Assembly: GCA_008360955.1 (NCBI GenBank)
Contig: LUCM01000098.1
Location: 77,806 to 141,805 of the forward strand
Direction: 5' to 3'
DNA from: Fasciolopsis buskii
Lineage: Eukaryota; Platyhelminthes; Trematoda; Plagiorchiida; Fasciolidae
DNA: 64,000 nt
The notes under the pieces were generated by a model. The model made no database searches and was not told the DNA's origin. It saw only the letters and a list, made by a program, of their open reading frames with translations. Both the position numbers and the translations under genes were made by a program. Positions 11,490-25,200 of this stretch are shown piece after piece. Numbering within the stretch: position 1 is the stretch's first letter; the number at the start of each line of letters is the position of its first letter.

Positions 11490-14400
11490 GTAGATTCCTT
11501 TTTTTTCATGTGATCCACAACAGTGTAGTTTATTTCTGCCGACATGCCCTGTCCCTGAGCCATACGATTCCCAACCTTTCACAGTTCCTGTGTGGTTGGG
11601 ATGGTTAGACGCACTTTCATCTTTATGGTAAATTGCTGTATTTTCTGTTGCATGAAGCTGTCTGTTATTTACGAGTCAGTCGATCAGGAGCAATCCAGTT
11701 ACACCAGTTGTCAATTCAGTTGAGGTGTACTGTTTGGTCTACAGGTGTACCGGAGAATAACCGGTCGTTTATAACTGCAAGAGGGTTTGAAATGTTAATT
11801 TCTGTTCGCTGTTTGGACTGATGACAGAGCTATTGTTGGAGATAAATTTGCTGATTAACCATTATTCGACGAATGTTTTTATTTATGTTCGTGTATGCTG
11901 CTTGACAGTTGGGAAAGCTTTGTCACCCAATCATGTGATATTCACACTGGTCTTCTGGGAATTCCGCAAACAGGTGGTGTGATCAATTATTTTCGAAAAT
12001 GTTATAAAAAAACAAAGTAATTCCTACCTGACTTCGTTACTAGACGCGATACCACCTGTTAGAGCAAAATCCGAAAAGCTCTGATCCTCCCCAAACCATA
12101 AATGCTCTGTTCACCGCTGACGCTTGATTTTAGGAGTTGATGTCCAACACACCAATCCGACAGTATTCGCTTTCGAAGGCAGAACTCTGGGCGAGAGAAA
12201 TCTTTCCTAAAGTGTGGTTTTCCAGATCTCATTTGACCAAGTAACAATTTCAAGTGATATCTCCGCTGAAATTCGGAATATTTTGCGTAGCCAAAAATAG
12301 TATCCACGAAACAGTCTTTGCGAAGGGTCATGTAACTTAAACAAACAAGAGAGGAGATCGTTGGCCCACATCATAGAACCTGCGTGTGATTTTTTGTCTA
12401 AATCGTGTACATTTCGGTACTCCACTCTATCGACTACGGCCCCTTCATCAGCATTATACCGATTGTTGTATGGATACGGCGTGTGATAATTAGCTTATTG
12501 TTACTATTATTACTCTGGCCTTTGGTGTTGTCCGTATATTATTAGGTGGTTAGTTAATTTAACTGGTTGCGATACTGAAAAAGCAAGTGTAAATTTGACT
12601 GAAACATCACGAAACTACTCTTCAAGGATTCGCAATACAATTTGCTCCAGGGAGAGTCTAATTACTCCGGATTCAGAAAATAACAAGCGGGCCATATAAT
12701 TAACGAGATTAAAATTTATGGTGACGAGATGAACATGCACTTACTTACATAGTGATCTGATGAATCTTGATCGATTACCTGGCGTGTGTAATAGCTTCAC
12801 GGAATGCCTAACTTTACAGAGTGTGAATACAAACAAAACACTACAGGTTGCAAATATTTGCAATCTCAGTTAGATTGCCACATAATCTTTCTCAAATCAA
12901 TTTGTGTGACGAAGTTTGTCGAAAACAACAGTATGTCTACATAGTCATTATTTTAACATCTGACGTCGTATCATGCTTCATAAATCTATTCATGTATGAT
13001 GGAATATCCAATTTCTGCCAGTTTTCCAGGAAGATTTCGAAAAATTGGGGACACACTGCTAGGCCCCCTGATGTAAGAAGCGGCCATGTTTATTCAGCAA
13101 ACCGCCTAATCAGTAAGACAAAACTAAGCTTTGTTATTTCTTTTGGGGGTTTCTAATTCGGCCCGTGATGCAGGTGTTCCAGTTCACGGAAACTGTAACG
13201 TTTTCACCGTACAATTTAGATTTGTAATAAAGTGACTTTCTTGCTTAACTGTTCACCATGAAAGTTACCAATAAACGCCAGAAAGTTGTCTTGATCACTG
13301 ATCGCGAGTTTCGAATGCTTTTGTGAAGGAAGCTTAGTTTTCGTGGAAGAGACTTTTAGTCTAAAACTAATAAGTCGATTGTTAATTGAATTGAAATTGT
13401 TTCCAATTTAGACAATTATCATTCATATTATGAAATGAATTTATTGTCACATTAAAATATCTTCCATTTTCCAGGTTTTTGTTCTCTGCATGTTGCCAAC
13501 TAACATACCGAACAGTTTATTGTTTGAATATTTTAGTATAAGAAATCGATTTCCAAAAACATTGGGATAAGTAAAATAAAACAATTCAGAGGCGTCGTTA
13601 CCGATTTCCGATTACACAAAGGGTTAGTTCTTATGACGTTTTGTCATTCTTTATAATGATTTTGACAAAATTTGGTTATTCCTACCTTTCTTGTCGTGTA
13701 TACTGATGGAACTGAAGTGTGTCGGTCAATTGGATGTTGAGTCATCAGATGAACGTGTCGAATACTTGACGACAGTTTCATCAACGTTTTAAATTTATGA
13801 GGCCGCGCTTTACCTGATCCCAAAACAATGAAACTACTTTGGGATATGTCCCATCATTCGGCTACGTCATCGCTGTTCTGTTCTGCTCATGCAGATTGAT
13901 TTACATCCACCTGGGGACCGATGAATCAAATCGGATTTGTTGCACAAAGGCAGATCTTGTTTCGATACTCCTAGGGGAATTCTTTTTGTTTGGATGCATC
14001 TCCGAGGTTAGCATTCCATTAAGTCGAAACAACCGCTGATCCGAGTCGCTGCTTTAACAAGCAGTTCATTTCATCGTATTTCAGTGAGATGCAGATCATG
14101 CTTTTCAGCTTCTCCGTCAGCATAATTGTGTCTATCGGTGACCTTGGGCTCACCTCGGATTATTCGTAGTCACTATAATATGCCGTAAATACCAGTCCTG
14201 CTGGTTACTGACACGTAGATTAGACAAAATTAATACTGCAAAGACTGAAAAGCCTGAAAATGAGAGCATTTTTCTGTTGAAATGTAAATTCAATAGTCAA
14301 ATCTAGAAGTGATTCCGGAATTTCGTCTGTTCTTGCTTCCTTGAGCAAAAGCCAATTTGATGTCAGTCTTCCTTTCTACTCCTAGTGGCCGATACCTCAG

Positions 14401-14716
14401 ACTGAAATCGAATTGGCGATTGTTCTTTTAACAGGTCTGTGCCCTGCCAGTGAGCTTTAGGACCTTAAAATGCAAGTTACAGAATTCAACATGCCGTCTT
14501 GGCAAGTCACTATTCCAATAACGTAGCTGCTAATGTGGTTGTGTTCAGTGAATTAGCTCTGTCCATTACTTTCCGATGGGAAGGAATAATACAGCTGAAG
14601 GTGATCCAAGGGATGCTTGGAGGTAGCGCGAAGGATTAACTATGTAGAATGGAGAATCCGTTTAGGCTGTATGAACCCAAGGGTTTCGTCGCGTAATTTA
14701 CTTTCGAAGGCCATGT

Positions 14717-14787
14717 TTGCGGTAGTTTAGAAAAACAGCATCTGCTCGATAATTGGAAGGTTGCCGGTTCCATTCCAGCCCGTGTCG
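14717..14787 (+). repeat. tRNA-derived SINE head or tRNA pseudogene
   Basis: The sequence keeps a tRNA layout. There is an A-box-like ggtagtttag, a central part reading gcatctgctcgataattgga, and a T-arm with stem GCCGG (14763-14767), a seven-base loop TTCCATT and stem CCAGC (14775-14779), four of five pairs intact. No matching acceptor stem is visible and the anticodon stem is poor, so a functional tRNA is unlikely. Confidence 0.5.
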
Positions 14788-17700
14788 TTGACGTTTGAAT
14801 GCATAATGTTTACGTGGGTTTCTCAGGTACCATCTCGAATGTTAATCTTTATTATGTATTAACTAAGTGAATGCAGCCGGTTAATCTCATTTACTATTCA
14901 CGCTTCTTTCAAAATACGTTGTTTTACTGGACTGCCTTGGAATATCTTTTGCAAAGTGGTACATTCTCCTGGGTCTGTTGAATTTTCTTCAGGGTAGACA
15001 GAGAATGAGTGTTTAAAACAAAACCCAATGAATTAGTATTGTTGGTTGTCTTTATTTGAAATGGTTACTCTTAAAACCCCCAATTCACTGGTTTCCTGAA
15101 TATTTGCAGTTGGTTATAAACACTATGCTTTATGCAGTAAGTGCGAATCTCCTATCGTCTGATATAAGGGACTGCAGTTCAGAAGATGAGTCGTCAGAAG
15201 TCGTTTTGGTTGACCAGAGGCAGTGGCTCACTGGACACTTCAAATCAACTCAGTACGCGGTGTATAGCCTCCCGTGCATTTTAAGGACTTGTATTCGTAG
15301 GCATGGAATGTAAAATCAGTGAATTCCTGCAATACATAATGTGGTTGAGCTCAAGCCTAATAAACGGGTCGGACAAGGAGGATAAAACGCGATGAATACA
15401 GATAAGCATGTTATCCATATTTTTAAACTGTACAACCCGTTGTGGTGACGCGGAATAATTTTCCTAATTAATCTTGTCTTTCAGACAAAGAACCTGACAT
15501 AATGTTTGCATTGTTTATTTATTCTGACCTGTTTGCCAAATTGACTTGACCTGTGATAACGAGCTATGCGTTCACACAAATTGTTTTCTCATGCGTAACT
15601 GCGGTAATCTTATTTTGCCTTTTCTCTGTCTCCATGATCATTTTCCCACTTGTTATCCGGTTGAAGGAGAGAGAAGAGAGCATGCATGGCGTGAAACGGT
15701 GTGATAGGAACATTAATTTAATTGTTCAGTGATTTGTGAGCAATATGTTCTGTTCTGATCTCGGTCAGCTTTTTGCACCCAAACACAATTGCGGTTGTCC
15801 ACTTAGGACATCCCGCACATTCGAGTAATGTGCACGTCTCAAACTACAAGACAAATGTTCAATGTGGCTGTAATTCTGCTTCTTCATAAGAGGCTTCAAC
15901 CTACATGAATCGTATGTATACTTCGTATTCAGAGGTACAGAACAGCATTCATCCGAGATCAATCTTCACTCAAATGGTCTTAGGTAGACACTAAGAAGCC
16001 CCCTTACAATATGTGCAATACGGTTCTACCTTCATTAAGCGCATTCGGGTTTAACAAATTAATTGCGCCTCATGGTGAAACGTTAGTAGTCCTTGATCTG
16101 GTTATGTACTTGACCCAACGAGTTCTTCAAACAAACGCCAGTGTATTGTTTTGCTCAGTGTAGCAACGTTGACTGAAATCATTCCATTAGCTCAATGAGC
16201 ATATCGCATTTAGTTGCTAAAACCACCCTGAATTTCTGATTGGAATAGGTTTTTGGTTTCCCAAACCGAAGAAACTGGATGATAATTAGAAAGTACTACG
16301 GAAACTTTTTGGAATAAAAAGTTTTGTTTCCTGTTGCAAATTATTTCACACGTTTTTCACAATCTCATCACTGGAGAACATCATGTGCTTTAACTCTGCA
16401 ATCAGATACAAAACCATGCCTATCCCCTCAACTTTGATAGGGAATATAATAAAGCGCTTTCCTATTCTAAGGATAGGACATCTTTGTCCTGGTTCTTTTT
16501 ATACGGAAAAAAATGACATTCAAGTAAAAATTGGCGCGGTCTTGTCGCAGCTGTCAAGTGTCGAAAATGACATTTTGCTTCCCACTGCTTATTTGTGTTC
16601 ATGAAACGCAGTTCCAAAAAACAGCTCTATGTACGCTATTCGAGGTACTTCATGGTTGGGTGGCCAGCTCTATCGTTTTAGAAAATATATTTTGTACACA
16701 CTGAGTTTGTACTTTAGTGAATGCGAGTGGTGTTTGTTGTCATGTATTGACCTGTTGTTTGATGGTATCCAGTAAGTTGTGTGCAACATGCCGTTCTGGA
16801 TTGTTACTTCACAGCCTGTTATTCCTATTCGGTGAGACAATTTCCCACTGGACTGCAAAGCCAAAACAAAAATGCATATTTCTAACATAATAGTTTTGGT
16901 TTCAGCAATACGATCGTTTTATCCAGTTTTCATTACCACGCTGAAATTGATGCACGCAAACGTGTGTCAGTTTCAGTGGAAGAACAGATTCTTCGGTGAT
17001 ATCAATGAGCAAAGCCCTACCGGAGACATTGGTATTTTATAAGTCCTTGTTGAGTTTATCTTGCTGTTGATGTATCCATGATCTAGTAACATTGGGTAAA
17101 GCAAAACTTGCCTGAATATGTGACCAAAAGTTCTCCGTCACACTCATTCGACTTAATTTAGCAACAAATCATTTATACTTTTTATCCTTTGGATCGAAAT
17201 GTGTCTGGAGAAGCACAAGAATGCTTACTGGGTTGGTTTCCATCTTTCCGGTCATGATCGAACAGACGACTTTCCGCCCAATTAAGCAGCGACTCTACCA
17301 AATAAGCATTTGGCCATATGATCCACGTTTGTGACACTGATTTCCGGGCGAGAAAGGGGCAGAGAAGAACAAAGGCAGACTCATTTCCCAACCTTACATT
17401 CTGCTGTACATACTGTTCTCCTACACATTTGCACACGGGAAACCATGAATGCATAGTTATTCGCCATTTGGATGGGTCCAACTAATGCCTGACACTAAAT
17501 TCCATAGCCCCTTGGTCTAGAATCAACCATCTTGCACGTTGCCTGTATGCGGAAGGTTTAAATGGCGCTCCTACCAGTGAAAATTATCTAGGCGTGATTT
17601 CGCGCACGTTAATTTTGGAATGATCTTTGTCCCGATAAAAAATATTGTGCCAATATTATGTTTGTTTGGTCGTGGCTAGTGTATTTTGCATTAATTGAAC

Positions 17701-20700
17701 TGGTCCTACAATTATCGACGAATAAGCTAGCGAGAAAGAAATCCAATGACCTCGTTCGGATTAGCATTTGTAGTTTGACGAAGAATGTTGAAACTAACGT
17801 TGCAAAAATCACTTTCATTCCAAACGTGGTACACATGTACATATTTGCCATATCCAAAATGAACATACAAATAAGATGAAAATATCCGGGAAGAATGCAT
17901 CCTTTGATTATAATATAGCAAATTGCCATTCAAGTACTGATGGTGAGTCTTATTTACCCCCGTAGTAATATACTGTTTTTCACGAATGACAACTTTTATT
18001 GTCACGTTTCTCCGTGGAAAGCAGATTGCGTCTATCTAGTGAAGCCTTTTCGACAGCGTTTTCATGCGCAATCTATTATTTGTCGGTGATTTGTTGGAAG
18101 GAACTTCGACCTGCATTTTCGCTTCCTCAGCATTCTCCCAAATGGAGCTACACGTGTGTAGCACAGTTAACCGTTCCGTACATATTGATTCCAAGACTCA
18201 TACAATCATTCAATAGAGACTGAACGTATAAAATCACCAGATTTATCTGGGTATTTTGGCCGAGAGAACTCTAGACTCAGTACTTTTTTCGACATCTTTA
18301 GCGCAGTTTCAAGTTTCAGATTGGTGCATATGCACATGGTGCCGAATAACACCATAGTTGGTGAACCACAAACTATATTACAAACAGCATTTCATCGAGA
18401 GTCATATATGTTGATATTAGTTTCACTAGCGTAGCGAATTTCGCTCACTGCTTGCGAGGTATATTGGATATATATCGTTCGTATATTGATAGAAGATATC
18501 AGTATTTCTTCAAAAACTGAGTGGTATTTTCAAGTCATCCGTCTGGTTATTGAACTCACAAACATGGAATAAGACAAGATTCCCAGGGTCATTTTGATAC
18601 ATCTGTTCCTGTAAATATTATCATGAACGCCATGGTTTTGTAGCATTAGAAAAAATAACAGACAGATACTAAAAAAAGCAGATGTGATTGATGGAGCATA
18701 GAATAGAGGTCCTAAGAATAAGGGAGATAAAGACGAATGACTACTAGAAAAAATGAATTCGCGATTCACAATGTAGTTATCAGTCATACAACAAGTGATT
18801 GGGTAGAATTACTATATAGACGCAGACGACTGCCGTCAACTGTAAGTAACCACATCAGAAATCCTCGAGCAGTACCAAGTCCTTTTGGGGTGCCAAGATG
18901 TAGTCAGATTTATTTTGCTGAGAAAATGTGAACACAATTTATTCGTAGGTATACAAACAAGTATGGCTAAAAAATCAGACCAATTGTACATGAACACGAG
19001 TAGCCCTTTGGACATCGCTATCAGCTAGGATGCGTAGAAAGATCAAGGTGCACAATGTGACCGAAGAATAACCTCATTCGGTCTGTTGGAGGCCTGGCAT
19101 CAATCAAAATCAAGGCGGCAATTATTCATGACTTTAACAAACAACCAAAGTCAGTAATTCACCAATGAAGTGTGCACGTGAACGTTTGTTCTAAGCCATT
19201 GTCTCTATGCGTTTGCTGCGTCGATCCTCATCTAGTGATCAGTACCGAACAAAGCAGCAGACGGAATCACTAGAACGAGTGCTCGCGAAAGTTTGGCCAC
19301 TAGACAATAGTGGTCTGTGCAAACAGTACGAGTGGCCTATTCGGCTGATCTTGTTTTGCCGGCCTATCAAATCTAGAATCATCATTTTTACTCCGTTTTT
19401 CTTTTCTAATTCCAGTAGTTATTTCATAACTTGTAGAAATAATTACAGTGTACACGTTCAAGTGTATCTATACTGTCCCGGATAGGTGAAATAAATCTAT
19501 ATTTATGCCTTCGAGATCCAAACGAACACAAGGCAACATGAGACATCAAAAATGAAATTCACTGTTAATAAGTCATCTGTAAATTATCGAAATAAAGTTA
19601 ATTATGTTATGACCACTTACAATTTTCGGTTTTGAATGTCCAGCTCAATAGACAATCCACAATCACTCGCTGTTCATATAGAAGTAAGATAAAGAAAGCT
19701 GATGACTGCCTAAGTTTTCTTTGTTAGTAGTATGTCTAGCATACAGATTGGTGAACAAAATTTTTCCAAAAGCACACGACCAGTTTAGCGTTTATCATTG
19801 ACTTTCCGGTACGTTTCTACGCACTGTTATGTTCAGTCATCTTTGAAGGTTAGTCCCGCCTAACTTTCAAAACTTTCTGACGATTGATCATGTGATTTCT
19901 GCAGCAGTTCACCATTCACACATACTTTCAAACAATTCAGCTAAGATTCTAGTTCCATATGATTGTATTTTTGTTAAATCTTACTACTTTCTAGTTTGAA
20001 AACCTTGTCTCGACTTTTGGATATTTGTTATGACTAGGATTGCCCATGTTTCCTCGCAAAAATGCCACCAGCGCTCACCATTACGTAAGGGATGGCTGAA
20101 TATTGAACAGTGAGTGCTTCTGTAAAACCCAGTTTTTCGAATGTTTTGGCAAAATAACACGCCGTCTTGCAATTAAAACCCACACAATAGGTGCTGTGAA
20201 AGTTCCAATAAAACCGCCTAAAGCCCTATAGACCTAGTAATGCTGCAACCTGTAGCGATGACCAACAATATGTGGACGGGATGTTAAGGTGCGAAGTGAC
20301 AGTATAAGTAGTATCAAACTACGGCCGTGATGAGGATAACTGCAATCATCTAAATTGGCGGGGCAACTCCTGTTTGATCATTTTTTGAAAGCTGACAACC
20401 CGCAGAACTGAAATCTTCAGTCGCGCAATTGACATGATCGACAGTCATTATATCTGATGCTTTTATGCTCTTTTGCGTGTGCACTAGTTGGCCTAACTTG
20501 TTCATCACACTCAAACTTTAGCATGAATGTGAGCCTCCTCTTTTAAAGGACCTCACGAGGTATCTGTGAACACATGGTTGGTATTGTGTGGCCGAACGTC
20601 TTTATGATCGAACCAAAGATAGTCGTAAATCACAACTCTTACATGCGCATGCGGTCATTCGAGGTGCCTGTGCACTCTTGTTTATGGTATAGGTTACACA

Positions 20701-21740
20701 GTGTACTTGCTGGTCCATGAGAAATGACCCACACGAGCAAAATAACACCCGTCCTCGGTTGGGTCGGTAAAAAAAAGGGTCAAGAACCAGCGAGCGGGCG
20801 AGTGAGCGGGAGAGAGAAAGAGTGGTTAACCCGAAGGCAAAACTGGTCGATTGCCATCTGCCCACAAACAACCAGTCAAGGATGAGGATTAAATTGGGTC
20901 AAAAATTTATGAAATTGACGGACAACGCATTTGGCGAAAACGCAAGACAACGCGTACTGGTCAGATGGTGTTGCCCTGGTAGATAACACTGTTGCAAACG
21001 ATCTGAATATCCAGAAAATAAGTTATGGAAAATTTTAACACTCCAGCTATTTTGTGACTGAAAGAATGATTATTTTTACCCAGTGTTCATCCAACTGCTC
21101 AGCTGCCTGCAGCTGACGCAAATGTAAACAAAAATCCCATGATTTTCTATTGCCCAATAGTGAATGCAACATCGTTTCACGGAAGACTTTGCACACACAC
21201 GAGTTTAAAAGGTGAGGAACATTGGAGATAAGTGAAATATATTTCATAAAAATCTGTTTTGGTTAATGCGCAACCGAATTGTAACTTCAACTAATGTGGC
21301 TGACTGTTTGTGGATTGTCATTCGTTAAACTAAGTTTTGTAATCAGGTATAAATCCTTAACACATTTAGAATATAGTCGAATAAACGAGTAACTTGATGT
21401 ATGGACTTCTGTAAAGTGTAGGATGTTTCTGGTACAGGGGTTCTTAGAATGTTTCCCCACCATATCTTTCAGATATGCCTTTAGCAAATACTACTGACTC
21501 CCTCTCGTTGGTAAATGTTTTCGTTTGATACAAAAAAGCGTCTTCAAATGAGAGAATGATATAAGCACAAAAATAATGTGTCCAAGTTTACCAGCTAGTT
21601 GATGAGGGTCCCCAAGGTAAGAAATCATTAAGTAGTGTGATTAACGTGAGAACAGGTTGGGTAGAGAATAACAGATAGAAGTGTATTTTGCGGATTCAGT
21701 TCCTGTCACCCAGAGCCACATGTCATCCGGCAGCCTAAGC

Positions 21741-21805
21741 TTGGTAGCATCATGGTTAGTGCTTAAGTGCGTTTCGTTACTCACGAAGTTTCTATTTCGG
21801 CCACA
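21741..21805 (+). repeat. Possible tRNA-derived SINE head
   Basis: The stretch tagcatcatggttagtgc (21745-21762) is close to a tRNA D-arm/A-box region. A weak B-box-like tract (aagtttctatttcgg) follows about 25 bases later. Only the A-box is convincing. Confidence 0.35.
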
Positions 21806-22756
21806 AGCACAACTTTACCATGTATAAAGTAATAAGTCAGTAGAAAATTTATTAACAACCATATTGGACAGACGGGACTATGCGCTTTAGCGTGTATTTA
21901 TACACTAGAAACATCACTGCGTTGCTCGTTACAAAAATGTGGTGTGGCTGAGGAGAGTGTTTGAATATTTTTGCGGCATGGAATGTTTTCTTCTCACTGC
22001 AGAACTTTTCAGATGTTCCAATTCATACTTGTCGTAGAAAATGTAAATTGTCCTGGGCAAATTGATAAGCTGACAACAGTTGCTACGATTGGCTAAGCAA
22101 GCATGAGAATGGAAAATATGGTGCCACTGCAATGAACCGATAAAAAATATCACATTTATGTTTACGCGAAACGTACCGGAGACCACATTTAATTTATTCA
22201 CGATTGTGAATTAAAACGACGTTTAGTTTGGTACACACTGTGGTTGTTATCATCGAGGAAGTTAGTGCATGATTGGTCTCTTGCCCATTTTGGCAAGCGC
22301 TTTTTAAACGCACCCCATTCAACTGGTAATGAACAAGGGAAACCATTTTTTCGTCTTACCAACCCAGACTCTGTCACCGTTTAATGTTTTTTCAAGTTTT
22401 TGAAATTCCTTTTGGGCTTTTGCGCTTTCATAGTGGAACATCGTTGAGTTTTGGTCCGTTTTGCAACTAGATTATCATTTTATGTGGGCCACGTGGAGTT
22501 AGGTACTGCCGAAATCAAGTCAGGTGTAGTTAGCATGTTGTCTATTTTCTAGTTAACTTCTATCTATGCCTTATAGCTGACGGTATTTTATTCACAGAAT
22601 CTAAATCTGCATTTAGACCCCATGTTCCGTTTGTAAATATTTGCTTAGATGGCTGCTATGCTTTCTAATAATAAAGCACTCGTTGACACGCGCTTGACTA
22701 AGACAGAGGTTTTGTGGATTGGAAGTCTTTATAAAATGGCTTATCATACTGTCCAG

Positions 22757-22871
22757 GTCGGATGCCGAGAGTCAATCGCTGGAAACAATTTGCAAGTTGC
22801 AGGATGACATTTGTCGCAAAAGCGATGAAATCCGTCGTGCTAGCATTGTTCTGGCGGGCGTATCTGTACAG
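22757..22871 (+). CDS. Exon A6: second coiled-coil segment
   Basis: The exon is phase 2 in and phase 0 out, 38 codons after the split Arg. The acceptor is tactgtccag and the donor is gtaatt at 22872. The peptide includes SLETICKLQDDICRKSDEI and RRASIVLAGVSVQ. It continues the amphipathic helix from exon A5. Intron retention would add about 20 residues before a stop at 22933. The next exon in the main transcript is uncertain because the following open region has no strong phase-0 acceptor. Confidence 0.75.
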
Positions 22872-24482
22872 GTAATTCATTCTTTACAAGTAAAAATTGG
22901 AGTTGGTTTGATGTTTCACATGTCATTGAATTAAGGAGTCAATATATGTTTTTTGCTCGTTACATCACAACGAAACTTCGCAAAAATTGGCAAACAACTT
23001 GCGTGAAAAAACTTTTCAGTGTTATTGTTAATTGACAAAACAAAGGTTCCTGGATATTTTCATCTATGCATCAGCCATCTTATTTTTCCGTCAATGGGAT
23101 TCATTAAATGTTTTTGTTTCCACATTTCGAATTCGGAACCCAGTTGTTCTTCATCCTATCTTTGACACAACTAATAACCTCCCATGTCAAAGTCATGGTG
23201 ATAATGACGATACTGATGACGAAAAAACAGCACAAGAAAAAACAGCAAAATGAGTTCCTGTTCATGCCAGTTTCGATGACGTCTGGACTGTTCAGCTGCC
23301 ATGCGATTGTTTGTTTGCATCATTTCTGTGCGTTCACTGATCATCCCTTGTCACATTTGTGACGTTTGAGGAGATTCATCAAAACAGATGGAGCAGAACG
23401 TGATTAGAAATAAACGTTCTCATCAACTAATTGTTACTCAGGAAGATTTATATTTTTTTGAAACGAAGCACAATAAAATAGGCAGTTGGATTTCAAAGAA
23501 CACGAAATAACCAGTTTCGTGAAATTTAGCAATTGCTGAGTTCAAGCGTCAACTTTCGAAAAATGGACTCTGTTCAGCAATCCAAGTATTCATTAGAATT
23601 CTCACATATTACATTTTTCACACTCTATTTAGTTTTTGCTTATTTATTCCACAAGGATGTCGCATCTGCATCTCAAAGATAACACAATCGCCGTGTATTT
23701 TTCGTACAATAATATTTCGCAATGGTAGTACTTTATGCGTTGTCGTGTAGGACTCCGATTAAGTAAGTGTAGGGTTTCTGAAAAATGAAGATATTTTTTC
23801 GATTCAAGCAAAGTCATTTATTTTCAGTTTGAAATGTATGCAGGTAGCAGTTGTGCGGTGGGCGTGGAAGAGTGGGATACCGTCATAAATAGGGAATCCG
23901 TGAAGCTAACATAGAACAGTCAACATAAACATCATGCGACATCTCAATCACGGGCTCACAGATCGATTCACAAGTATTAAAATGCGATAATGCACTTGAC
24001 ATCCTCCCTAAATATCCGAATACATCAGAGGGAAAATCGGTCATGCGGTAACCGATGTCTGACTTGGTCTCCAACGCAAAACATGAAGCTCGTTTAGGTG
24101 TGTTTTCCAGTAACTAGGTGATACATTTAAATTAATTTCGTCGTTCTTATATGCAATGAGCTGTTTTTCCTCAGTGAAGGAAGTTGAATATACTTTTTCG
24201 TCCTTATTCTGCCTAAGCAGCATAAAAACTTGAAACCGTTATGTGGGTCAGACGGTAAGCATTTAGTTTTCGGCCAATCGTGTGCTTATATGCGTGACCT
24301 TCATATGGCCAGCCGGACCAATGGCCGCTCATTTAGCTGATTTTTAAAGATACTCGTTGTTGGGTTTTACTGGTCTAATCACCATCCGAACAGACTGTGT
24401 TGCGCTTCCTGAAAAAAGGAAACATGAGGCCGATCCAGTGTTCCATTTCGGATTTAATTTGTGCAACGCAGCGGTTGTGAAG
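22872..24482 (+). other. Intron or intergenic stretch between the two halves of the locus
   Basis: About 1.6 kb. Overlapping open frames at 23032-23253 and 23108-23362 are A/T-rich without a recognisable domain. Either the last exon of an F-BAR-only gene, or a small exon changing phase 0 to phase 2, could lie here unseen. The end of the stretch (24450-24471) is a pyrimidine-rich acceptor, tttgtgcaacgcag, 18 bases before the ATG at 24490. Confidence 0.4.
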
Positions 24483-24492
24483 CTTGAAAATG
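24472..24492 (+). promoter_or_regulatory. Candidate splice acceptor / 5'-UTR and start codon (ATG 24490)
   Basis: A good acceptor ends at 24471. After it all three frames meet a stop shortly: TGA at 24478, which precedes ATG 24490 in frame, and stops in the other two frames before 24505. So this acceptor cannot carry an incoming coding frame. It fits a 5'-UTR exon start, made by cis-splicing of a leader exon or by spliced-leader trans-splicing. The ATG at 24490 has A at -3 and G at +4, a strong start context. Confidence 0.45.
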
Positions 24493-25200
24493 GCTCGTCG
24501 CTCTAATAATTATAGGATTCAGCAATCGTTACAGCGGCAGACGTCTGTGAAATCAAATGAGAGTTTTGTTGATGAAAGATTTCCCAGGGTGTCGAATTTA
24601 CGCACTCCGGCCCACCTGAGTTCCACCGCAAATGATAGCGGGAAGTACTTGGACAAAGTGGGGCAGTCTGGTTCCTCCGGACCGGATGATGGATATTCAT
24701 TTCAAACGGATTCGCTGCGTTCACGCGATCAGCTAAGCCCACGTTATTTGATGGGATTTGACCAAAATTTCAGTGGACACTCGTCAGTACCGGCAGTTAG
24801 TCGTGTATCGCACCAACCATCTTTTGAATCTTATGACTCTTCAGTGAGCGCCAATAGTTGGGCCAGTTCTAACGAACCTGACTCAAACATGAATGTTTCT
24901 CACAATTATATGCAAGCAACAGGCAGCCCCAACGCGCAGTCGTTAAGCCCATCGCAACGTTCGAATGCGCGTATCTCTACACCTAGCCCTGTCGATCAAC
25001 CGAATGAATCATCGATTCAGTTATTTCGAGAGGCTTGTGAACAGGGCGGAATAAAAATTCGCATAAATTTGGACGACAGCAAACGCAACTCGAAAAAGGC
25101 GGGAAAATTCGGTGACAGAAATCCCACTAAGTCTTCAGATACACCTGGTAAAAACCAGAAAGGACAGACAAGCCAAAATCCAAAGAATCAAACCGATCCG
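24490..25200 (+). CDS. Exon B1: Ser/Asn-rich region, likely start exon or fusion exon
   Basis: This is part of the longest open frame in the window. From ATG 24490 to the perfect donor gtgagt at 25201 it encodes 237 residues. It begins MARRSNNYRIQQSLQRQ, is rich in Ser, Asn, Pro and Gln through the middle (SPSQRSNARISTPSPVDQP), and has a short ordered-looking patch (IQLFREACEQGGIKIRINL) before a Lys-rich tail. No known domain is recognised; it looks like a disordered linker with phosphorylation-type SP sites. The frame stays open to a TAA at 25279, so intron retention would add 26 residues. The donor at 25201 is chosen because it is phase 0, matching the next exon. If joined to the F-BAR half, the only phase-0 acceptor seen is gattcag before 24523. 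Confidence 0.8.

Larger units (their letters stand above)
11490..22756 (+). other. Intron 5, 11.3 kb, no exon recognised
   Basis: This is the largest intron. The phase-2 donor at 11490 joins exactly to the phase-2 acceptor at 22756, restoring an Arg codon, so no intervening exon is required. I found no coding segment in it. tRNA-like SINE heads lie at about 14717-14787 and 21741-21805. A purine-rich patch (ga/gc repeats) lies at about 20785-20825. Confidence 0.6.

Noticed and set aside
20602..20871. 89-codon minus-strand frame rich in Ser, Leu and Arg
   Set aside because: It runs across a purine-rich low-complexity patch (ga/gc repeats) and has no motif.
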